A stretch of 64,000 nucleotides of DNA. Origin: Acanthaster planci (Eukaryota > Echinodermata > Asteroidea > Valvatida > Acanthasteridae). The notes below the pieces were generated by a model. That model was not told where the DNA came from. It saw only the letters and a list, made by a program, of their open reading frames with translations, and did not search any database. A program made the translations under genes and the position numbers. The DNA is taken from the NCBI RefSeq assembly GCF_001949145.1, contig NW_019091554.1, forward strand, positions 285,898 through 349,897, given 5' to 3'. This document shows positions 32,901 through 44,900 of this stretch, piece after piece. Position 1 is the first letter of the stretch, and the number at the start of each line of letters is the position of its first letter.

Positions 32901-35900
32901 TACTTGTAATAATACCGGTACGTCCATGTAGTCTTTGACAGATGATAGTGAATGTGTATGAATTCAAGAGAAGGATTCCCTGCTGCCTTTTGTAGTAGTA
33001 GTATACAAATCGTACATGTAATGTACCACCAGGCCTTGACATTAACGGTTGTCGGATTGCCCGGGACAAGTAATTTCTTCTTTCGGGCAAGTTAAAATCT
33101 GGGACAAATTGCCCGATGGACAGGCACTTTTTTCTGAATTAATTTTTTTTCGTGGCGAAGAATAGCAGTCAACAAATTTACCTTTGATTTTTTTTCCTCT
33201 TCAAAACAGCTTACAAAAAGTGGTAAAAAGTAGACAGCTACCGTACATGGAGTAAAATGATTTATTATTATTATTTAGCCATTGCCCAACTTGCATGAAT
33301 GATGCATCAGAGTTCTGCACACTCCCTGCATACACGCAATACATGCAGTCGAGGGTGATGTACAAGTACATGTACATGTATATTATTGTGTCGTATTTTG
33401 GCATACAATTTCATCAATGGTGATTGGTTGAAGGAAAGAACTTACTGTCCCGGGAAGCAATGAGGAACTAAACCAGGGTTTGGACAAAGGAAATCTTACC
33501 TCAGGCAAGTAAATTTTCATTGATACTTGCCCGATGGACAAGTAGTTACAAAAAATAAATGTTGAGGCCTGTGTACCACTACATGTACCAGTAATTTGTG
33601 CATTGCCAAGGCCTTCATCCAGTTTTACATACATGTAAGTTACATGTACTTTTTTTTTTTTAAATAGTTGAAATTCTTGTTTAATTACAAGCTTCAAAGT
33701 TCAACTTTCTGACTACTGAAAATGCTGTTACATGCATACATGTGCATAATTTACATTGCACATGTGCATACATACATATGCATGCACATTGGACTTCACT
33801 TTTTCTTTCAAAAAATTCTGTTTGATAAATAGAGAATTAATACATAAAATTAATACCTAAAAATAATAAATACAAATGAATAAAAAATTATTTCCTTCAC
33901 AACATTTCCAAGGATCAGGCTCAACCAATCACATAGGCATTCATGTGAAAAGACCTTGAAGTTAAAAGTGTACTGTTACCGCTACCCCAGCAGGACAAAT
34001 GTGTGTCTAGATTTATTGAAGGCAGACTTGAAGGTTTGTTCTCAGAATCACACAAACTCACCAGTTATAATGCATAATGGGGATACTGAAATACTTAATT
34101 CATTGAAGTGTTTACATTCAGTGGACCTGTGTTACAGTGTCACAACATTTTACAAAGATGTACATGTACATCATGTACATTGTACATGTGTGTACAGCAT
34201 GTGCACATGTACTTGTACCTGTACTTGTATTCATGTACGTGTACATGTACAAGTAGTGTTTCTCAGAACAGGTGAAGTGTACAACAGGTTCTGAACTCTC
34301 TGGAGTGCACATAAAGTGTACCGATACATGTTTGTATTTAAAAATGATTTACACTTACTGTCTACGCAAAGACATAACCCACTGTTTAGTGTGGTACATT
34401 GTGGGCGAAAGGTAGGGATGACAGTATGTGCGCTATTGCTGGAACATCATACGCATGGAAAATTGTCAAAAGATCCACAGATTGCAAAGGTCTACATGTA
34501 CATGCACGGTATATCAAAAGCATGCATACAAGACAAACGTCAGAGCTTCACTTTTTCAAGCTTCCACGAGACCTCAAGTTTGCTCCGTCTAAGTTTACGC
34601 AAAGGCTATTATGACTAATGATCGTGTCCACCATCTTTGATTTCTTTCCCCTTTTTTTATCCTCAGTTCACTGTGGTAAACACTGCATTATGTCATGTTT
34701 TAGAGTAGGTCTATGTAGGTCTACAGTACAGGTCCTTGTGTTTCAACATTAACAAATTCTCTGAATTCCAGTCTCTTTTTGCCAGTACCAGTACTGTAAA
34801 AATTTGTACTCGGATATAAATTTACAGGGTTGTTTCTTGTTGACGTCCATTACATGTACATCTTGTGAGGACAACTCTTGAAATACAAAAACATAGTGTT
34901 GTTTTCAGAACAGAACAATTATATCAATTGGGGAAATTTTGTTAAAATCCAATTTAAATGCAAAGCAATTTTTATTCTAACTCAGGTGAATCTGTGATTG
35001 TATCCTTATTGATCGTTAGCATCTGTTGGATGTTTTTGTCTGATTAGACTACAGATGGTACAATGTAAAACCAATTTCATCCTGTTACCAGTAGAGTCAG
35101 CAGAGGGCTGAGGAATTACCGGCATCCTCTGAATACAGATTATGCATTGCTGGCGTCTCCATGGTGTCTGGGCTGTTTTTGTTATTTTGATTTAGTTACA
35201 ACAAAATGCACAAAGGTTTACTCAAGCCTATCCCAGTGATACAGAATTTTTGCTGTGGACGCGTTAACTCATTTGTCCTCTATGCTACTTTCGAATTGTG
35301 ATTTTCAGCACAAGTCCTTGTATGTATACGTACATGTACATGTATGCATGCATTTTAAGCCTGTTGGGTAATGAACCTGGCCTAAAATTCAAGTCAAAGA
35401 AAATAGAAAACATGGCGGAAGTAAACAAATGAAGAAATGAACATACTACACGTACACAGTTCTGCCCAAGTACCAGTACCTGTACACGCACTGGTACGTG
35501 TACGTGTCTAATGGTTGCTATGATCCTTCAAACTTTCACAAACCTGCATCAGGAACAAAGATTGTATAGCGCGGAAGGCGCAAGATGGATAACTCTGCCC
35601 AAAAGGTGTAATTACCATGGGCGCCATTTGAGCAAGTGATACGCCTGCGCAGTTTACAGTGATGCTACAGCGCAGGCGCACTAGGTGCACGTGCCTGCTG
35701 CGGCGCCAGCGCCTTTGCATTAATGTGCATTGCGCAGGCGTATCGCTTGCTCAAGTGGCGTCCTTGCGATGACAACATTTTACGTGTATTCACGGTGAAG
35801 TTTGCTATACGATCTTTGATCAGGAATATTTGTGGTTGAAGTACATGTATGAAACATTTGCCTGGCAGTGTTTTCTTTACTACAGTGTAAGAGTTGGACT

Positions 35901-38900
35901 ATGGTGCTGTACATGTACATGTAGACAGAAATGTAACATTGATACTGTGCAGAGCCACTGAGAACCTGGGGATAATAGCCCAGAGCAAACTGTCACACAT
36001 TCCTACTAATAATGTGCCCTCATCTAAAAGTTGGCTCCAGGTACATGTACATGGTATGTTATATCATCATTGGTTTTTCCAGCAAGCTGCGAGAAAGCCA
36101 TGGCTATTGTCAAGATTTTTTTTTTATTTTATTTTTCTTCCCTAAATCCTATCTTGACTTTGTACGTGTACATGATTATTCTCAGTGGCAATTCGGCCAG
36201 TTTTAAATCTTCAATCGCAATCAACTGACATTAAATAAGGACCTTTGGACAAAAATACTGTATGCTTTGACCGTTGATATGACATCACTGGGTGTCAAAG
36301 ATAAAATGAACATCAAGTTCAACTTGCTTTATAAGGCAAGTGATAGAGTAAAGTTAAGTCTTAACTTTTTCTCATGTACACGTACCGGTACATGTGAAAT
36401 ACCTGACCCTTCTTGAACCAGAAGTGCCTTATATTAAAACTGATAAAAGATATGAACTTGGTTTCAACAGTGTTAGTGACTGGTCGTATTGTACTCTTCA
36501 AGACTTGGACCATGGATGTCATGGAATAGTCAATCGTGCTTTTGTGGCAGGTTTACTAAAACCTATTTTTTATGGAAAACTCTAAAACTTATTTTGAGTC
36601 AACATCTGTGGTGAAGTGTAGGTAGAATGACCTTCATGCTGACAACATTCAAATTCAAATTGATCACCATTGTCATTGCCGTCATTACAGTTGTCATCAA
36701 CACCACAGTCTGCCATCTTGTCCATTATCTTTCCCTTCTCCACCAATTCCTTCATTGTCAATAGGTTGACACTGTTACCATCATCAGTCACTAATGTTGC
36801 TACCATTGCCATCTCCACCCCCTACATTTTGAGCCCAGGCACCAGTTTATACCAAATCCAGCTTTGTTTGCATGCTAATTCATTTTTCAGGCTGTTGTAT
36901 TGAACAGAAGACCAGGTAATGTTTGGGAACCATATACATGTACATGTATGTAAGCGTAGTCGCAAAATGTCAAGGCCAGCCCAGAATGGTTTTGGCACCT
37001 GCCCAGCCACCAGCTACATGTATTAGTGGATAAAGAGACTTGCAAATGGTTTCTTTTGAATTCAGATTACAATTTGTCTGCACGAAGTCTTGCACAGCAT
37101 TCTTAATTACTTGATGGGAACAGAATCTCAGAAGGCTGTACCCAGGCCTTGAATTTCATTTTTTTCAGGGCACTGCCATTTGGCATTGGTGGACTGGCTG
37201 AAATGAAGGGCAGAAATGCCAAACGTGAGGGCATTAATGCCATCAACGTACCAAAGTTATGGGCATTAATGCCATCCCAATTTTTTTTTATGTTGCATGA
37301 AAATGATTGAGGTCTAAGAAAAGTAGGATACGCATTATACCTGAACATGTCTGTGATAAGTGCTGAAAGGCTTCGGCCTGTTTTGACTGCAGCCGTTCTT
37401 TCCTATTTTGCGTACCACAAAAACTGGCCAGGCCAGTGATTTTGCACACAACGTACGTGAGAATTAATCAGGGTAGTTCCAATCAACGGTACCGATGCCG
37501 TGTATGTACAATTCGGATGAAGCGCTGCGGGAAGCACTAAACTGCAAACACAACATTGCCGTGTTAGCTAAAATATTGCCCGACCATACAATTGTCCCAT
37601 GTGCATGAAAAACGTGGAGCTCTCAATATATCGATAATGCGTACACATTGATGAGCACTTGTTCTAGACTGACATTATTGCATGGTACATTGAAACACTT
37701 GGCTTGGGCATACGCTGTTATGTTAAGTCATTGGATAGGCCGGAGGGTGTCGCCTGTGCCGTGCTAAGCTTGCGATCGTGCAGTGTTCATGGACCGGTGC
37801 ATGGCGGGCTGAGTGTACGATATTCCCACATACACACAGTGCACGCACGCCCTGCTTTATACGTGCATGCCAAGTATTTAGGTGGCGCGGCACGGTGTTC
37901 CGGTCGAATGTGAGCAATCAAGGAATGATGTGTATGCTGCTTTCCATGCCGCTTTCCGTGTACCTCGCTAAACAGGGGCAGTTGATATGCATGTGAAGGG
38001 CACTACGGCCAAGAGAAAAAAGGGGCACTGCCATCTTGGCGGTGAAACATGATCACTTTTCGGAGGCACCACGGCCAAATGGGAGGGCACCGACGGCCAA
38101 GGGGAAATTCGAGGCCTGTGTACCGGTACAAGGCCAGGACATTGACATGTACCAGAGAAAATATCACACATTGTACATGTACATTATTTGTAACGCAGTT
38201 TGCACATACCGGTACCATAAACATGCTGTACTTTTCTTTATTATAAACATGCTGTGCATGCACTTATTCCTATTTTGTATTTGAAATGAGTGCATGAAGT
38301 GCTCAGTTGAATCCACAGCAGTGCATCATTTTGAGGAGCACGTAAGGAAGGTGGGTGTACCACACACATCAGCAGTCCTAAAAAGGAGTGTAAAAATCAC
38401 TCTCGTCTAAGGGCACTCTACAAGTAATGAAGATATGACAAAAACAGTGGATAAAATTACCAAAAAAGGACTGTGCGATTCGTTTGTAATAATGTATGAT
38501 TTCACATTTATTACACCACAAATTTTAATATGCACGATGATTGCACTGATTACTTGCATACTGTTCTTGCATACTTGTGCGTACATGTACATGTATGTCA
38601 CACGTACTGTATGTTGCATACGACTGTATGGCTCTACTCCATGTAGTGAGCTAGTAGCTAACAGTACCTTGGCAAAACTCCAAGGTACTGTTAGCTACTA
38701 GCTCACTGCATGGAGTAGAGCCATAGAGTCGCATGCAGCAAGAACCAGTTTTGCTGTAGATGGTACAATCTGGTCCGTGTTTTATTGGTCTGTTAAAATT
38801 TTCAGTGAGGAGAGCCAATCAGTTGTGATCTTCTTTACGTGGTGCTTATAAGCAGTGTGCTGGTTTATGCCATGAGATTTTGGTCATCGTGGAAACGTTG

Positions 38901-41900
38901 CTTGGTGCATGTACATTTGTAGCATGTGTGCCCATTGAATTTGTGCAGGAAATCACCCAACATGTCAGACCATAATCATGGATCACACTCACACGTGAGT
39001 GTTGGTTTGATGTTTATGTTTTCTTGATTTGCAACTATAAAAATTTTGGTTCAAATAAAAAGGAAACAAGCGTTGAAATGATTTACATGTATTGTCATAA
39101 AACCATGTTTGTAACAGAACTGAATTAATTACATCGTAAATAAATTGTAAAAAAGCATCAAGAACATAAAAAAAATCAGAAAAAGTGGAAACAATAGACC
39201 CCCAGGGTAGTGAAGTGTTGCTCATGAAAAATATTTACTGTATGCATGTACATACACGGTATACTTGTACATGTATAGGTATATGCTGGTATACCGTACC
39301 GTATGTTGACACGGGGTGCATGTGTAACATTACTTTTCAGATATGTACATGTACATGTGTACATGCACCTGTAAATGTAGAGTGGTTAGTTTCATGGTAA
39401 ACAGATTTGATTACACTTAACGGTAAATAATTGAGAAAACTGTTCAATTTTCCTGAGTTCTGAACATTAAAAAAGGGACAAACATGTTCATCATACAGGT
39501 GTATGTATGATGGTGAAATTGTGACCCATTCCTGGCTTCTCTTCCTTTTGTACTCTGCATATTATTTCACATCACACGTTTGTGCAGCTTGGGTCTTGGA
39601 GTTTTTCATGGGTCTTGGAGTTTTTCATTTGAATTGACATTTGAATTGACTAGACACAGGAGTGATGCGTTTATTATTTGGGAATGCCACCAGGTCATTA
39701 AACGTAAAATGATTCCTCCATAGCCGGTCGGTGTCAGAATACATGTATGTCATTGTGACCTAGATGTGCAGTACGTGCATGTACATGTGTACATGTGTCA
39801 CATGTATGTACCGCTACATGTACATGTGCCCGGTAGGCCATGACTAAGTCAACTGGCTATGGCTGGAATTAATGCATGCATGTACATGTATGTATGGCAA
39901 CTGGCTGCAGCCACTCACCAGTGGCTTCCATCATCGCACATGCTACAGCGAAACCTTTTGGATGCAGCCACACTTTGCAGAGCTTCCAGAACTGACCTAC
40001 ATAATGTGCATGTACATGTATGTACATTTATACATGTAAAATGGGACTTTGTTGATTTTCATTCCTTTTGTAGAATAAGTTAAATTTTAAGCTGCACATT
40101 TCAGTTGTGTTCCAAACCAGTGAAACCATCGCAAAAATCAATTTCATTATTCAAAGATGTACCTGTACATTGTACATGTAATATTTACTCAAACTAATTA
40201 GCCTGACAATCTTGTTTTATTATACGCAGTGTGTAACTTTGTGACTCATGAGCGTTGTTTGGACAACATTATAACACCGTGTACCACAGTTGCTGCTGAC
40301 CGAGTACAGGTGAGTGATGCTTAACCACATCTACATGTACTTGTACTGTGCCCATTGCCACCCACTTATTACATACATGTACATGTAAATACACATGTAT
40401 CTCTTTCAGGTGTACCCATCAACACCTGCAATAAATGTGCAAGTATGTACACGTACAACATCCAGTGTGCCACCTGTACCTACTGTCACCTACTGTACTT
40501 TTTGCATTCTTTTATTACCGCGGTTCTCATTACTACCCGCTGATTCTGTTCAGTGTGTACCCACAGACAGCCTAAAGCCCTTTTCACACGACCAAAAAAC
40601 TCACAAGGCTTAAGACACAATTTCGGAGTGGGGATTGTTTACTTTACAAACCGTGATCATGTCCTTTCACACAGCACCGTGTAACATTTTGCAAGCATTC
40701 CTTGAGACGCGAACGCTTATTCCTCGGGTTGTCGGTGAACTCCACACTTATTGAGCGTAAATACCACTAGTACCAGCGCAACGTGAGGTCAAAGATTGCA
40801 GGGCATCGATAAAAACTGGCTGACGCTACATCGGCAGAGTCCAACTTGCAGACGAAAAAAACGTTCTCTCGAAACTGATGTTTTGGGGAGTACCAAGAAG
40901 GAGAAAAGTTCCAAGAAGGGCTGGGAGTATGATGAGACTCTCAGCCTTATAACTGCCATAGAAATGCCGCAATTAAGGCGACAATAGACGGCATGGTCCA
41001 CAATAGCCACATGTGGCGGGAAGTCACCGGAGGTATTCCCGATTGCACTGGCGAGCAGTGCCACGATCGCTGGACATACATGTACCTGAAACGAAGTTAA
41101 AGGGCGCCTGCGCGCTGTGTGGGGATGCAGGTCACTACGCATGCACACTGTGTAGGTTATCGTAGGGGACGTTGTACAATAAACAGTGCGTCCATTCACA
41201 CGACCGTTTCTCTTGGGTTGCTGTCGTAGGTCCGGACCTCCTCCAAAATATGTCAAGGATTCACCAGGAATGCTTGTCACTCTCAAGCATTGGCGACCTT
41301 TCACTCTGTGGCACTTTTGTATGATTTTTCAAGCATGCGAAAATTTCTCAAACCTTGCAAGTTTTTTGTCGTTGTGTGAAAAGGGCTTTTGTATTCAATA
41401 TCCTGTGTGCCACCTACACATACATGTATATGTGCATAGGCCTTAAAGCTTTTGGCATTCTTCCACTAAGAGTGATACTACCCACAGACACTCAGAATGC
41501 ACAATTCAGTCACCCTATCACACCTACATGTACATGTACTTGCTTCCTCTAGTATTACATGTACACGTACATGTAGTCAGGACATTGGTTGCCATCCTTG
41601 TTGAAGCAAAGCTCAAGGAAAATCCATTTTAATTGGCTGCGGAGGTAGGGTTGCTTTTGATGGCCTCACATCCAACCCACGCCCGTTGCTAAGTAGGTAC
41701 GGGTTCCCTTCATCTGTCAACCTTCCCACCATCAAATTCTCCTATGGACACGTTTTCTTCATCCTTTCTTTCACCCAGTCCCATTTTCCACCCACGTCCT
41801 CTGTGATTGTCATCGGTACCCCTTCATCCCTGTGATGTGTACCCATTCACCTTTCTTTTCTTTTTTAGAATTCTTTTTGGCTGGCGTCTCATCCATTAAT

Positions 41901-44900
41901 TCATTGCCATTGATTATCACAGGAATTAATTCCACACCGTCTTCTTTCTCTTCGCGCGGCCCTTGACGTACACGTACATGTGGAATCCTTTCAGCTGCAT
42001 CGTGCCACCCACGCTGGATTAGTGTAATGTCTAATTGATTTAAGCCCAGCTGAAGGCCATGTGTAGGTTTTGTTTGAGGGGGGTGTACAAGTACTTGCAG
42101 GTTCAGGTCTTGTCTGAAGCATTCACATAGAAGCATATTTATCATTACAGATGAATGCACACTTGTCTATGTATGTACTCACAACCCTGCCCTGGAATTT
42201 CACAGAGGTTATGTCTATTCCGAGTTTTAAAAGTAGCTCTTTACAAAAGCTTAATACAGAAGTGGCGTGCTCCTTTCAAGGAAACAAATTCCTTGCCTGA
42301 TGGTCATCACAGTGGGTTTTGCAAATGAGAGGTACCTCAGTAGCTTCCCAGATGTGTATAATTTGTGCAGAATGTACCGCTATAGTTTGATGACATTCGA
42401 GGCAACATTAGCCTGCATTGCCTAAGGTTGTGAAACTTGTTGACACACCTCCATTTCACGGTATGAATGCTAGTGACATTTTGTCGGTGCATAACTGCTG
42501 TACATGCATGTACCAATTTGATGTTCTTACAGGAGTTCCCAACCAGTAAAATATTTCCCTGACCAACTTTTGGATCTTAGATTCTCCTCTGTTAAATGTG
42601 GAAGCCTGAGATTTGTCAACCTCATACAGCTATTTTACATTGACCTTTTGGATTTATACTCCATACCAGTACATTGCAGTTGAATAATTTGAACATTTTG
42701 TTTTCACATTCATGTACATAATATGATTGTATTGCAAACAGGTGTTTATTCCCTCAAAGAATATTACTCCGGAAGTAAGTGTATGACAGTTTGTCTGTTT
42801 GTCTTTTGTGTTAGTTTGTTTACATATCTACAACTGCATGTGTCTGTTTTGCACATGTTCTCCTGCTGATGCCTACCCCTAGCGGTACATGTAAGTGTAC
42901 GGTATCATACATGCACATGAATGGCACTCTACCTGTCCTCAGCATTATCCTTGCCATCCTGTCTGGCCATGAGCCTTTCACTTAATTTCAGCCCGTGCAC
43001 CCATATAGGCCCACACACGCCCACATGCCTTATTATTCAATTACTTGCACATGTACTGTATGTACATGTACATGTATGCCTTTTTGTTTGCCTGCCTGAC
43101 TGACTCCATGGTCAGTGCTTGCCTGACTGTCATCCTTGCCTGCTTTATTGTTTGTCTGTCTCTCCATGTACTCACCAGCTTACTACATCTACATGTACAT
43201 GTATACATGTATGTACCAGTACTGTACATGTACCGGTACCTGCCCATACATACATCTCCCTCCCCCATTGCCCTGTCCCTAGTACATACAAATGTATGTA
43301 AGCTGCCTTCCTGCATGCCTGCCTGACTATGCATGGCCTGTGCTTGCCCATGACTGTGTCTGACTGCACGCCTACTGTACACGTACATGTACATGTACAT
43401 ACAGGGTACATGTACTTGCTTGCCTGCCTTCTTGCGCGAGTACATGTACAAAATGTGCATAGTACATGAACATCTTTGCCTGTCTGCCCCTTTCTTCCCT
43501 GACCTGCCAGCCTGCATGCATGCCTGCTCAACTTCCTGCTTGTTTGCCTGCCTGGTCATGCTGACCTGCCTCAGATATTGCTTCTGTTCCTCTCTGCTTG
43601 TCTGCTTGTCCATTAATTTAGGAACATGCATACATGTAGCAGACGTACATGTATGTATACATGCATGCTAGTGTATGTACATGCACATGTCACGTACCAG
43701 TACTTGTAAATGTACCTTTACATAATACCGATAAATGCAAATTACATGTACATGCTTAAAGTGCATAATTTAATTGGCTTTTATGTACTGTACATGTCTG
43801 TACCGGTACTTCATGTTCCTTGTTTTAATTGTTTAGTTATTAGTTTGGATTGAAAATACGAACATGCATTTAAAAGTGTAGTCCATCATTTGTATCCTGT
43901 TCATTTACATGTAAGGCAATAAAAGTGCTGAAAACCAAGATACATGTACTTGACAGCTAACCTTATGAAGTTTGAGCTCATTGAAGCTGTATATTAAAAA
44001 ATGATCTACGATTTCAATTTCAAATCAAAAGTTACAGACTCATGTTTCGAGTTGTACCCAAGCTCAGCATTCCACCCTCTCATTCAGCCAATTACAGCTA
44101 TATGTACATGTGTGTGATTATGTTGAGTCCTGAACTGACATGCACGTGCATCATGGCAACATTTGCACATGCTTTGCCCAATTAAACACAAAAAAGAACT
44201 AATAGAGGGATTTCACATTAGCGCCGTCTGTCCATATCTGCATCGAAACCGAGGCTCTCTGTGTTGAACTTCTTCACGCGCGCCCATGGAGTCCACACAG
44301 TACATGTACATGGAGTATCCGGTTTGTAAGTGTGACGCCACTTCAGTTTAAACCACGCCCACAGCACAAGATACAGGGCTATTGCAGGTACGTTAATTCG
44401 CAGTAAATTGCCATCATTTATTCTTTTGATTTACATGTCGAGTCATCCTGAAAGACTCTTCCACAAAAATTTGCTGCCTGAAAAGTCTGAATTTAACATA
44501 CCTTTATGCATTTTGTGTCTTGATTCCTTACTTTCAATCGTCTGATCGTATTAAGAATTGAAGCTGACACATACAGCCTCGTTTTCAAATGCGGAAGTGC
44601 GCAGATCGACACTCAAAGCGTCGTATTGGGATCCCTCTATGGCAATTTCCAAAAATGTATGTTTAGACACAGTGTTGGAAAAAATAATACATGTACTTTT
44701 AAACCGCCTTCCATAGAAACCTACCATATCTCACGCACTGTGCAATCAAATAAATACATCAAAATTGTTGAGCATTAAATAAAGAAGAAAAAATCACACT
44801 GTATTTAGACTAGAAACACAGTTACATGTACATGTACTTAAGAAAGAAACATTCAAAAGCATTGCAAGAATTAGACAAAAAGAAATACATAGTAAAAATT

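Larger units (their letters stand above)
26980..40229. other. DGK theta intron 1 (13.2 kb)
   Basis: This intron contains no recognised exon. It holds the repeats listed separately (27719-27843, 30640-31045, 31757-32176, 33022-33579, 35115-35285, 35619-35763, 37143-38118, 38612-38740) and dense TACATGTA palindromes. Between 28.0 and 30.6 kb I see little besides such palindromes and recurrent CCAATGGRAAC motifs. Confidence 0.6.

Noticed and set aside
40789-41304. 171-codon minus-strand open frame
   Set aside because: It lies inside the TIR-bounded element. The opposite strand holds the better-supported Myb/SANT-like frame.
41810-42160. 116-codon minus-strand frame with a Lys/Glu-rich end
   Set aside because: The composition is somewhat protein-like, but I recognise no domain, and upstream and downstream frames are full of stops.
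43041-43631. 196-codon minus-strand open frame
   Set aside because: It is made of GTACAT palindromes and a degenerate TGCC minisatellite. The Met-Tyr and Gln-Ala repeats are products of the DNA repeat.
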